Below are positions 26,950 through 34,281 of a stretch of DNA of 64,000 nt, piece by piece. The stretch comes from CAWKOH01 sp963851245 (GTDB lineage: Bacteria > Actinomycetota > Acidimicrobiia > Acidimicrobiales > Palsa-688), in assembly GCA_963851245.1 (NCBI GenBank), contig CAWKOH010000007.1, forward strand, positions 124,001-188,000. Reading direction: 5' to 3'. The notes below the pieces were generated by a model. It had not been told where the DNA came from, searched no databases, and was given only the letters and a program-made list of their open reading frames with translations. Every line of letters begins with the position of its first letter. The first letter of the stretch is position 1. The translations under genes were made by a program, and so were the position numbers.

Positions 26950-27354
26950 TCAGGGCCACGACCTCCAGGTTTCGACATCCAGGCCGATCACCGGTCCTGG
27001 AATGGCCAGATCCCGATATTGGGGGTACTTGTCTGCCAGCGCCCGCTTGGCTGATTCGATTTCGTCGGCGGAACTGAGCAGGCGGCCGGCCCCATCCAGG
27101 CGCACCCACCAGAGAGCCGACCAGTCCTCCTCGTAGTGGTCGATGAGCAGGCAGGCGGAACGGCGGGCCACGATGTTGTCAATGCGGCGGAGGGCCAGCG
27201 TTGACTTGGGTTTGGCGTCTACAGCGGTGTACACGACATCGCCGTCCAGCACGAAGCAGCATGGTACGACATGTGCTCGCCCGTTTTTCGTGACGGTGCC
27301 GAGGCGGCCGACCCGGGCCGCCCGGACTCTCTGTCTGGCGAGGTCGATATCCAT
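26950..27354 (-). CDS. PPOX-class F420-dependent oxidoreductase
   Basis: 134 residues from ATG 27354: MDIDLARQRVRAARVGRLGT, HVVPCCFVLDGDVVYTAVD and SACLLIDHYEEDWSALWWVR. This is the small split-barrel PPOX family with the HYEEDW motif seen in actinobacterial F420-linked proteins. The substrate is unknown. The longer ORF upstream runs through the 20-bp repeats and is not credible. Confidence 0.8.
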   Translation of the reverse strand: MDIDLARQRVRAARVGRLGTVTKNGRAHVVPCCFVLDGDVVYTAVDAKPKSTLALRRIDNIVARRSACLLIDHYEEDWSALWWVRLDGAGRLLSSADEIESAKRALADKYPQYRDLAIPGPVIGLDVETWRSWP

Positions 27355-27420
27355 TCCCTCATCCTGCCGAATGATCTGATCGCGGCGGACCGAGGTTGCC
27401 GCGTTGTCTTGTTCGGGGTC

Positions 27421-27520
27421 CGGTCGGCCCGTCGGTGGTCCGGTATGGTCGTCCGTGCTTCGGCCGACCCGTCCGTGGTCCGGTATGGTCGTCCGTGGTC
27501 CCGGATGGTCGTCCGTGATC
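27421..27520. repeat. Five tandem degenerate 20-bp repeats (40-bp higher-order unit)
   Basis: Five consecutive 20-bp units start at 27421, 27441, 27461, 27481 and 27501, with consensus CGGTATGGTCGTCCGTGGTC. Units 2 and 4 match at 18 of 20 positions and units 1 and 3 at 17 of 20, so the array also has a 40-bp period. It occupies the intergenic space between the PPOX gene (minus) and the DNA methyltransferase (plus). Confidence 0.85.
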
Positions 27521-27564
27521 AGGGTCGCACCCGGCCCGGCCGGCGGCACATAGGATCGGCGCCG

Positions 27565-28968
27565 ATGGCCCGACGGTCGACCGCCACTTCGCCGTTCGGG
27601 GTGTCAAAGCGGGAGAGTCACGACGCCAGTGGGTTCTACGCCCGCTTCACGCCACCGGTTCTGTCCTCAGACCGCTCGGTCAGCGCCGACAAGGAGCTCG
27701 ACAAGCTGATCGTCGGCGACGCCCGGCACATGCCCGAAGTTCCGGATTCCTCTGTCGCTCTGGTAGTCACCTCCCCGCCCTATTTCGCCGGCAAAGAGTA
27801 CGAAGCTGCCCTGGGCGAAGAAGGCGTTCCCGGCACCTACTTCGACTATTTGCAGCTGCTTCGGGACGTGTTCGCGGAGTGTGCCCGCAAGCTCGAACCG
27901 GGCGGCCGAATAGCGGTAAACGTGGCGAACCTCGGCCGCCGGCCGTACCGATCCTTGTCGGCCGACGTGATCGGCATCCTCCAAGACGATCTCCGGCTGT
28001 TGCTCCGGGGAGAGATCGTCTGGATGAAGCAGCGGGGCTCGTCCGGCTCGTGCGCGTGGGGGAGCTTCCAGAAGGCGGCCAACCCGGTGCTGCGAGATCT
28101 GACCGAGCGGATCGTGGTGGCCAGCAAGGGCCGGTTCGACCGGGCGATCGGTTCGAAAGAACGGGCCCGGGCCGGCTTGCCTTATGAATCGTCGATGACC
28201 CGTGAGGACTTCATGGAGGACACCCTCGACGTGTGGGAGATCCCGGCGGAGAGCGCCACGCGGGTCGGCCACCCCGCCCCCTTTCCAGTCGAGCTGCCAT
28301 CCCGGCTGATCGATCTGTACACGTACCGAGGCGATCTCGTCCTCGATCCCTTCGCCGGCGCCGGAACGACTGCGGTGGCGGCGGTCCGGTGCGGCCGCCA
28401 TTACGCCGGCTACGACCTCGACGAGTCTTATATTCGGCTGGCCGAGGCGAGAATCTCTGATGAGCGGCAGAGATCGGCGGCCGTGAACGCTCGTGCCCGG
28501 GTGGGTACCGCCGGCGACGTCCACTCGGCTGCGATCCGGGAGGGGAGGGCGACCCTTGAGCTGGCCCGTTCAGCGATCGAAGCCGCCGGATTCACCGACG
28601 TCCGAAAGAATCAACGGCAGCCCGGTGGGGTCGAGGTCGCCTTCGGCGCTCGTGATTGCGGCGGACGGATCTGGTTCTTTGAGGTGACAGGGGGCTTCAC
28701 CAGTCACCGGCCCGGGTTGCAGCGGTCCGACGTGCTTTGGAAGGCGCTGGGCCGAGCCGCTGTCCTGCAGCAGGTGGGGGCTGCTCCACTTGTGCTCCTC
28801 ACCACCGGTCTTCCCGCCGCCGGCAGCCCCGCCGCCATCGCCCTCCAGCAGGTGACAGGGCTGGGGAAGCCGGTTCGCGCCGTCATCGACGTGACCCTGA
28901 GGTCCGGCCTGGAGGATCTGCGGGCGCTCGGTAGCTCAGACTTGTTAAGTAGCCCGGACTTTCAGTAG
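27565..28968 (+). CDS. Site-specific DNA methyltransferase (beta-type order) with extra C-terminal domain
   Basis: 467 residues from ATG 27565. The catalytic motif IV TSPPY (69-73) comes before the SAM-binding motif I DPFAGAGTTAVAAVRCGRHY (from about 262), the beta-class order of N4-cytosine/N6-adenine methyltransferases. HPAPFPVELPSRLIDLYTYR is the usual segment before motif I. Residues about 320-467 are extra: IEAAGFTDVRKNQRQPGGVE, then RIWFFEVTGGFTSHRPGLQR. This alpha/beta domain has an E-V-T-G strand that could be nuclease-like, which is not proven. No restriction gene is adjacent. Confidence 0.88.
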   Translation: MARRSTATSPFGVSKRESHDASGFYARFTPPVLSSDRSVSADKELDKLIVGDARHMPEVPDSSVALVVTSPPYFAGKEYEAALGEEGVPGTYFDYLQLLRDVFAECARKLEPGGRIAVNVANLGRRPYRSLSADVIGILQDDLRLLLRGEIVWMKQRGSSGSCAWGSFQKAANPVLRDLTERIVVASKGRFDRAIGSKERARAGLPYESSMTREDFMEDTLDVWEIPAESATRVGHPAPFPVELPSRLIDLYTYRGDLVLDPFAGAGTTAVAAVRCGRHYAGYDLDESYIRLAEARISDERQRSAAVNARARVGTAGDVHSAAIREGRATLELARSAIEAAGFTDVRKNQRQPGGVEVAFGARDCGGRIWFFEVTGGFTSHRPGLQRSDVLWKALGRAAVLQQVGAAPLVLLTTGLPAAGSPAAIALQQVTGLGKPVRAVIDVTLRSGLEDLRALGSSDLLSSPDFQ

Positions 28969-29735
28969 CCGGGGAAAGCCCGGCGGAGGTCGTCGAGGGA
29001 AATTTCGCCCTCGGCTTCCACGGTCTCCGGCGTGTGATCGGCCTTCAACCGCCCACTCGTCAGCCTCACGAAAGCCTCAGCCGGAAGCGACAGCCGTGAG
29101 TGCGGATCGATTGCCTGGCCTCCGGTGAGCTTGGCTCCCTCCGCGGTCAGCTCCAGCACGTAACCACGCGTGGGCTCGGTGATCTCGACCTGTACCTCGC
29201 CGGTCGTGCCGATCGGCTTGGCGAAGAAGCCGGCGAACATCGGGAGCCGCGCCAGAGAAAACGGCACCACGTAGGCGGCCAAGGTGGCCTCGGGATCGAA
29301 GGCAACTTCGACATCCCAACGGTGAAGCGCGACCTCGCCCAGTCGCATGCCAACGAGGAAGTCGATGCCGACCGGCTCGGGAAGGAAGACGAGGTCAATC
29401 CTCTTGGTGGCCAGCTCGTCGTCGTCGAGCGCTTCGAGCGCCTCGAGCAGTCGCTCCCCCGAAGTGACGAAGTTGGAGGCCTTCTCTTCCGGGGTCATGG
29501 CATTCCAGCGCTCCCATACCGGCGGGGCGGCGTCCATGTCGGCCTTGCCTTCGGTAACGGTGTTCAGACCGATCTCCGCCGCGCTTCCCAGATGGCCGAG
29601 GACGTCGGCCACCGTCCACTCTGAACATCCCGACTGAGTTCGGAGGGCGGCTCCGTCGAGACCGCTCGTGTAGTCGACCAGTTCGTCGTGGAGGCGGCGC
29701 AGCGCGGCGATGCCTTCCTTAGCTCCCTCTGCCAT
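28962..29735 (-). CDS. Maleylpyruvate-isomerase-family mycothiol-dependent enzyme
   Basis: 257 residues. The N-terminal DinB-like four-helix bundle has WTVADVLGHLGSAAEIGLNT (first metal His) and MRLGEVALHRWDVEVAFDP (second metal His). The C-terminal domain (VLELTAEGAKLTGGQAIDPH) is the MDMPI partner domain. The family uses mycothiol for isomerisation or detoxification. The 3' end overlaps the methyltransferase stop by 7 bases (convergent). Confidence 0.85.
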   Translation of the reverse strand: MAEGAKEGIAALRRLHDELVDYTSGLDGAALRTQSGCSEWTVADVLGHLGSAAEIGLNTVTEGKADMDAAPPVWERWNAMTPEEKASNFVTSGERLLEALEALDDDELATKRIDLVFLPEPVGIDFLVGMRLGEVALHRWDVEVAFDPEATLAAYVVPFSLARLPMFAGFFAKPIGTTGEVQVEITEPTRGYVLELTAEGAKLTGGQAIDPHSRLSLPAEAFVRLTSGRLKADHTPETVEAEGEISLDDLRRAFPGY

Positions 29736-29813
29736 GACGAGATGCTACGGAGGGATTCGGTGGCGCCGGCGCCGGACCGGGTTTCGTAGGGTCCGGCGAG
29801 CCTTGGCGGCTGT

Positions 29814-29857
29814 CGTGGGTCGGCGCCGGCGGCTCGCGTGGGTCGGCGCCGGCGGCT
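29814..29857. repeat. 21-bp direct repeat (two copies, 23-bp period)
   Basis: CGTGGGTCGGCGCCGGCGGC plus T occurs at 29814-29834 and again at 29837-29857, separated by two bases. It is intergenic, upstream of the MDMPI-family gene. Confidence 0.8.
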
Positions 29858-29897
29858 AGGCGGTTGGTGCTGGCCGCCAGGCCACCTGGGCGATCCG

Positions 29898-29982
29898 TTC
29901 TCGGTGCCATTTCGTGATCTCGGTGTCATTCCGCTTCATTTTCAGCGCCTTTTGACACCGAGACTCCAAGATGGCACCGAGA
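29898..29982. repeat. Long two-part inverted repeat (30-bp arms, 25-base loop)
   Basis: The left arm (29898-29927) carries TCTCGGTGCCAT, seven bases, then TCTCGGTGTCA. The right arm (29953-29982) carries the exact reverse complements TGACACCGAGA and ATGGCACCGAGA in mirror order. So 12 and 11 bp pair perfectly around a 7-base internal loop. It lies between two minus-strand genes, downstream of DUF899, and could be a terminator or a mobile palindrome. Confidence 0.85.
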
Positions 29983-30046
29983 CTTTGCGTCCGCAACCCC
30001 CTCTACGGGGATTTGGAGGTGCGAAAGCCGTCCGGTGGCCGCCCAT

Positions 30047-30798
30047 TCAGCTGTCGTATTCGTCATGTCGGCGTACCCAGTACTGTTTGAAGGCGTCGGC
30101 GGATTCGTCGCGACCCTTCGGCACCAGGTCCAGGAACTGGTATGTGCCGTTGACCATGTCTATACCGCGGGCGTAGGCAGAGTAGGTATGAAAGACCTCG
30201 CCGGCTGCAGTCTTGAGGAAGATGCTTATGCCCTCGCGGTCCGGGAAGCCGGCGTCGGTGGACCCGTAGTTGTAGCTAGCAGCTTGGTTGGCGAGCGACT
30301 CGGGTGTGAACGAGACGTTGTAGTCGTAGTTGAACTCGGTCCCAAACGACGACACCCACGGGAACGTCCAAGCCATTCGCTGCTTGTAGGCGGCGATCAC
30401 CTCATAGGGGGCGCGCGATAGGCCACCAAGCTGACGTCCCGGGCGCGGAGATGGACCAGCGCACCATCGAAGCTGTCCGCCCAGAACGAGCAACTCGGGC
30501 AACCCTCATCCCAGGCCGGGTCGAACATGAAGTGGTACACGACCAGCTGGCTGCTGCGGAGGAAGAGATCGACCAGCGTGGCCCTACCACCGGGTCCTTC
30601 GAAGACGTACTCCTTGGTCACCCTCTCCCATGGCAACGCTCGCCGTCGCTCGGCGAGCTCTTCCCGCAGCTTGGTGAGATCCTTTTCCCGGCCTAACAGC
30701 GCCTTTCGGGCCTCGACCCACTCGTCGTGGCCCACGACATCGTGGCGCACGACGTCGTGGCGCACGACGTCGTGGCCTACCACATCCTGCTGACTCAT
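30047..30798 (-). pseudogene. DUF899 thioredoxin-like protein, one frameshift at a C run
   Basis: From ATG 30798 (GGAGGTAGCAGG upstream) it reads DEWVEARKALLGREKDLTKL, then RRALPWERVTKEYVFEGPGG, FMFDPAWDEGCPSCSFWADS (CxxC) and VSLVAYRAP. The frame then breaks at a run of five Cs near 30408-30412. The neighbouring frame resumes as YEVIAAYKQRMAWTFPWVSS and SFTPESLANQAASYNYGS, ending at 30047. DUF899 proteins are small thioredoxin-fold proteins of unknown role. The N-terminus also carries a 15-bp tandem expansion. Confidence 0.8.
30726..30785. repeat. Four 15-bp tandem repeats coding (D/V)VVxH units
   Basis: Units at 30726, 30741, 30756 and 30771; units 2 and 3 are identical. On the minus strand they encode DVVGHDVVRHDVVRHDVVGH at the N-terminus of the DUF899 protein. 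Related proteins normally have a single such unit before DEW. Confidence 0.85.
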
Positions 30799-30895
30799 CC
30801 TGCTACCTCCTTGTCCGTCGTAAGGCCGGCGCCCGACTCGTCCAGTCAGAGCCTCGACGTTCAACAATTCGGTAGAAATAACCTTGGGTTGCGCA

Positions 30896-31240
30896 ATGGT
30901 CAACAAGTTGGTTGAAGATGATCGGTTGGACCGCACCTACGGTGCATTGGCCGACCCGACGCGCCGAGCTCTGCTCGAAGCGCTGAGGACAGGAGACGCC
31001 AGGATCACGGACCTGGCCGAGCCGCTGCCGATCTCCTATGCAGCCGTGTCTCGCCATGTAGGTGTTCTCGAGTCGGCCGGCTTGATCCGGCGCGAGATCA
31101 GAGGTCGAGAGCACTGGCTGTCGCTTGATCCCGACGGGCTCATGGCGGCCAATCGTTGGATTATTGACCAGACCGAGTTCTGGTCCCGCCGGGCCGATGC
31201 ACTGGCCGCCCGCCTGGAGCGCCGGAAGCGAACTTCGTGA
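30896..31240 (+). CDS. ArsR family transcriptional regulator
   Basis: 114 residues: YGALADPTRRALLEALRTGD, then ITDLAEPLPISYAAVSRHVG and VLESAGLIRREIRGREHWLS. This is a winged helix of the ArsR type lacking metal cysteines, as usual for regulators paired with AHSA1 proteins. ATG 30896 was chosen over the upstream TTG. Its stop overlaps the GTG of the AHSA1 gene. A TCAAC/GTTGA inverted pair spans the start codon and could be its own operator. Confidence 0.88.
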   Translation: MVNKLVEDDRLDRTYGALADPTRRALLEALRTGDARITDLAEPLPISYAAVSRHVGVLESAGLIRREIRGREHWLSLDPDGLMAANRWIIDQTEFWSRRADALAARLERRKRTS

Positions 31241-31691
31241 GCGGGAGCCCCCAGCCCCGGCCCACGTTCGTCGTGGTCCGGCGGGTTCTTTCGGCGCCAC
31301 CGGACACGGTATACAGCGAGTGGCTCGACGCCGAAGGGATGATGGAATGGATGTGCCCCCGCCCGGTACAGCCGACCGGGATCCACCTCGACGCTCGCGT
31401 CGGCGGCAGCGTGAGCATCGAGCTCCTGGACGAAGGAGTCAAAATGACGATAACGGGCCACTACCTGGTCCTCGACCGCCCCAACCGGATCCAGTTCACG
31501 TGGAATGTCAACGCGTGGGACCAGCATCGCCTGACAGCGTGGTCACGGTGATCATCGAGCCACACGGAGCCGACCAAACCCTCATGACCATCCACCACAC
31601 CCAGCTGCCGGAGCCTGAAATCGAAAGCTACGACCGAGGCTGGGCGAAGGTGGCCGAGCAGCTGGAGCGCCGGGTCAGCGCGAGCGCTTGA
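31237..31691 (+). pseudogene. AHSA1/SRPBCC-domain protein, one frameshift near 31531
   Basis: GTG 31237 overlaps the ArsR stop. The reading RVLSAPPDTVYSEWLDAEGM, MCPRPVQPTGIHLDARVGGS and HYLVLDRPNRIQFTWNV is followed by a premature stop. One base missing near 31531 would restore PDSVVTVIIEPHGADQTLMT and YDRGWAKVAEQLERRV to the stop at 31691. ArsR-AHSA1 pairs are common two-gene units. The ligand is unknown. Confidence 0.78.
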
Positions 31692-32016
31692 CCGGGAGAG
31701 TGCGGGCGTAGCCGGTGCCGAGACGGACCCATTTATCGAGCTGGCGCTTGGTCCGCAGGTGTTCGGGCGCGACCCGAAGCCACCCGGCCATCGGGCGGCC
31801 CCGCATTACCGCCACGACGGCGTCGGACGATGCCACCAGATCGTCGGACTGGTCCGGATCGACCCGCACAAGAATGCCGCCCTGCCCGCTCGCGGCCACG
31901 GCCATGTTGCCACCTATCAGGAAGGCCAGACCGCCGAACATCTTCTTCTCACTCAGGCCGCGTTCCAGGCCGACCAGCTCTCTGATCCGATCGGCGAGGT
32001 CCTGGTCATACGACAT
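31675..32016 (-). CDS. TfoX N-terminal-domain protein
   Basis: 113 residues: YDQDLADRIRELVGLERGLS, then EKKMFGGLAFLIGGNMAVAA and MRGRPMAGWLRVAPEHLRTK. This is the short stand-alone TfoX-N fold, without the C-terminal domain of competence TfoX/Sxy. The role is unknown. It overlaps the 3' end of the AHSA1 frame by 17 bases. Confidence 0.85.
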   Translation of the reverse strand: MSYDQDLADRIRELVGLERGLSEKKMFGGLAFLIGGNMAVAASGQGGILVRVDPDQSDDLVASSDAVVAVMRGRPMAGWLRVAPEHLRTKRQLDKWVRLGTGYARTLPVKRSR

Positions 32017-32063
32017 GTCCGGATCCTAGAGGCGCGACATTCCGATCGATCCAATCTGCCCGC

Positions 32064-32567
32064 ATGCGGGTCCTGGCCGCGTGCTCTCTGGGTGGCGCCG
32101 GCCACCTGAATCCACTGCTCACATACCTCATGGCAGCGAGGGATCTGAGCCAAGAGACCCCGGTCGTGGGTCCTCCGGCTTTTGCGGAGTTGGTGGGCCC
32201 GACCGGTTTTCTCTCCTGGCCGGGAGGTGAACCCTCCGAGGATGATGTGGCCGCCCCCATCAGGGAGCAGCTTCCCATTCTCCCGGCCACCGAGGCGTTG
32301 GTCCTGGGCAACCGCGAGCTGTTCGGCCGCCTGGCCGCGCGGGCCATGTTGCCCGCGATGGAGAGGGTCTGTTCCGAATGGGTTCCAGATCTCATACTGA
32401 GGGAGCCGGCGCCTGATTGCATCGAGCGCATTCTCGCCGCCGGTTGGATTTTCCGGCTCCCCGAGCGGTCAGGGTTCCAGGTCCAGGCGCTACTGACGTT
32501 CGAGCAGGAGGACGATGGTCGAGTCGAGCCGGTCGTGGACCTCACCGATTGTGATCCGTCCCTGTGA
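32064..32567 (+). pseudogene. MGT-like glycosyltransferase, N-terminal fragment
   Basis: MRVLAACSLGGAGHLNPLLT is the start of a GT-B glycosyltransferase of the UGT/MGT type, followed by VVGPPAFAELVGPTGFLSWP and ELFGRLAARAMLPAMERVCS and VPDLILREP. After about 115 residues the homology ends. The rest of the ORF is antisense to the TetR gene. The catalytic C-terminal half is missing, so it is a truncated relic. ATG 32064 has no strong ribosome-binding site. Confidence 0.65.
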
Positions 32568-33050
32568 CCACTCTCGCACGGCCACGCCGAAAACTGCGTT
32601 GACCACGTCGACCGTCCGCCGGGCCCGGACCGGATCCATGGTGGAGAGCGCCTGCATGTAGGCGTCCGTGGTAGCCCGGTTCATACGGGCCAGATGGTCG
32701 GTCGCAAGCGGATCGGTGGACATGACGATCACGTTCACCAGCCGTGCCATCTGGGGCCGGCGTTCGAAGGCCCGCAGGGCCCGGTGCACCACCTCCATCA
32801 GCCGGCCGGCCGGCCGGGCCTGCTCGAGCGGGCGGCTCCGTACGTTGGTCGGGAGGCTGTCGGCCCAACGGACCAGGACTTCAGCGAACAGTCTTTCCTT
32901 CGAGGAGAAGTAGTTGTAGAGCGTTCCCAGCGATACGCCGGCCCGGTCGGCTACGTCCTTCACCTGGACCCGCTCGTAGTCATCCTCCTCCAGCAGGGCT
33001 AAAGCGGCCTCGATCAGACGGTCGCGCCGGGCGCGCTGACGAGGCGTCAT
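32490..33050 (-). CDS. TetR/AcrR family transcriptional regulator
   Basis: About 186 residues from ATG 33050: MTPRQRARRDRLIEAALALL, then YERVQVKDVADRAGVSLGTL and YNYFSSKERLFAEVLVRWAD is a standard TetR HTH. The open frame continues upstream to 33350, but that part contains the operator-like palindrome at 33269-33283 and is Pro/Ser-rich, so I take the internal ATG. It is divergent from the aldolase gene. It is the likely owner of the TAGANTYAGACTCCA sites here and before the two amidohydrolase genes at 36575 and 40499. Confidence 0.82.
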   Translation of the reverse strand: MTPRQRARRDRLIEAALALLEEDDYERVQVKDVADRAGVSLGTLYNYFSSKERLFAEVLVRWADSLPTNVRSRPLEQARPAGRLMEVVHRALRAFERRPQMARLVNVIVMSTDPLATDHLARMNRATTDAYMQALSTMDPVRARRTVDVVNAVFGVAVREWSQGRITIGEVHDRLDSTIVLLLERQ

Positions 33051-33268
33051 GGTGGCCGGATGCGGCGGAGCCTGGTCGCCGCCCGGGTGTGGTCTGGCAG
33101 GTGGCTCGGTTGTGGTCTGTTCTAGTGAGGCATCAGCCAACTCGGACTCTCTCGGCTCGGGGCCTGACGGAGCGGGAAGCCTGGCCAGGCAAACATCCGT
33201 TGGTGCTTGCTCACCGGAGGATACCTGATGGGCGCCTCCGCCCGGAGGTATCGGGTGCGACGCGTAAA

Positions 33269-33283
33269 TAGACTTAGACTCCA
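33269..33283. promoter_or_regulatory. Candidate TetR operator, family B, copy 1
   Basis: TAGACTTAGACTCCA, preceded by AAA, matches the copies at 36526 and 40472 at 13 of 15 positions shared by all three. It lies in the space between the TetR gene (start 33050, minus) and the aldolase gene (start 33512, plus). Confidence 0.55.
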
Positions 33284-33511
33284 ATGTGGCAGGGGAGGGA
33301 GGGCATCCCGGCCGTCCGTTTGTCGGCGCCGGGCCTGATCTCTCCGGCACCTGGTCCCGCCCTGACGGGACGCGCCGAGTGCGGATACCTGGCAGGATAT
33401 GTGCATCCGAACTTCAGAAAGCTTGCCAGGGACGAGGGCGGTAGTACCTTGGCCGTGGCACCGCCAATGCCGCTGCTTGTCGCCGCTGCATCCCGCTGAC
33501 CGGAGGTTGAA

Positions 33512-34270
33512 GTGACGTTCGTACCGACGCCCGAGAAGCTGATTCCCGACCTATCACCCCGGGAGGAGCTCGTGCTCCTGGCCCGTTGCCTGTGGCGAGA
33601 GGGTTACAACGACCACCTGGCCGGGCACATCACCTACAACCTCGGTGACGGCACCCTCCTTTGCAACCCGTGGTTGATCACATGGGACGAACTGCGCCCG
33701 AGCCAGGTGATCAGAATCGACCTGGCTGGCAACGTCGTGGAGGGCGAATGGCCCGCTCCTCTTGGAATACCGCTCCACCTGGCCTTGCACGAGGCTCGTC
33801 CGGGCGTGGCCTGGGCCATGCACAACCACCCTCTCTACGGAACGGTGATGGCGGATATGGGGATCGTTCCGCCTCCGCTGGACCAGAGCTCTTCCCTGGG
33901 CGGCGGAAACCTGGTGCTGGTCGACGAGTACGAGGGCGGGGTCAGCAGCATGGATGCGGCCCGGTCCGCCATCGCCAAGTTTGGTGACGCCGATATGGCC
34001 CTCCTGGCCGGCCACGGGGTGTTCGTGCTCGGCGGTTCGGCGCGGGCCATCCATCAGCGAGCCACGGCCCTGGAGCAGCGGTGCCAGCACGCCTGGTGTG
34101 TGCGCGCCGCCGGCGGCACCCTCGAAAGCCGGCTTCCGGAGTCGTGGCTGGCGAAGATGATGGCCAGCAACGGCGAGAATTTCATCGGCTTCTGGGAGGC
34201 CATGGTTAGACAGGAGTTGCGGGCCGATCCGTTCCTGCTGGAGCGGTCAGCCGAGGGCGCCGCGATCTGA
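33512..34270 (+). CDS. Class II aldolase/adducin family protein
   Basis: 252 residues from the GTG at 33512 (GGAGG upstream). Motifs: LARCLWREGYNDHLAGHITY, WAMHNHPLYGTVMADMG (HxH zinc pair) and DMALLAGHGVFVLGGSARAI (third zinc His). This fits fuculose-phosphate-aldolase-like and ketoacid-aldolase-like enzymes, and some decarboxylases. The natural substrate is unknown. It is the first gene rightward of the TetR regulator. Confidence 0.87.
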   Translation: MTFVPTPEKLIPDLSPREELVLLARCLWREGYNDHLAGHITYNLGDGTLLCNPWLITWDELRPSQVIRIDLAGNVVEGEWPAPLGIPLHLALHEARPGVAWAMHNHPLYGTVMADMGIVPPPLDQSSSLGGGNLVLVDEYEGGVSSMDAARSAIAKFGDADMALLAGHGVFVLGGSARAIHQRATALEQRCQHAWCVRAAGGTLESRLPESWLAKMMASNGENFIGFWEAMVRQELRADPFLLERSAEGAAI

Positions 34271-34281
34271 GACGCGTCGCA

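Noticed and set aside
27421..27520. CRISPR array
   Set aside because: Repeats are contiguous and 20 bp with no unique spacers and no cas genes.
33051..33350. N-terminal extension of the TetR regulator to 33350
   Set aside because: It would contain the operator palindrome, is Pro/Ser-rich and lies before a standard TetR start at 33050.
33388..33430. CCTGGCA...TGCCAGG inverted repeat
   Set aside because: 7-bp arms around a 29-base loop are weak, and no function is suggested by position.
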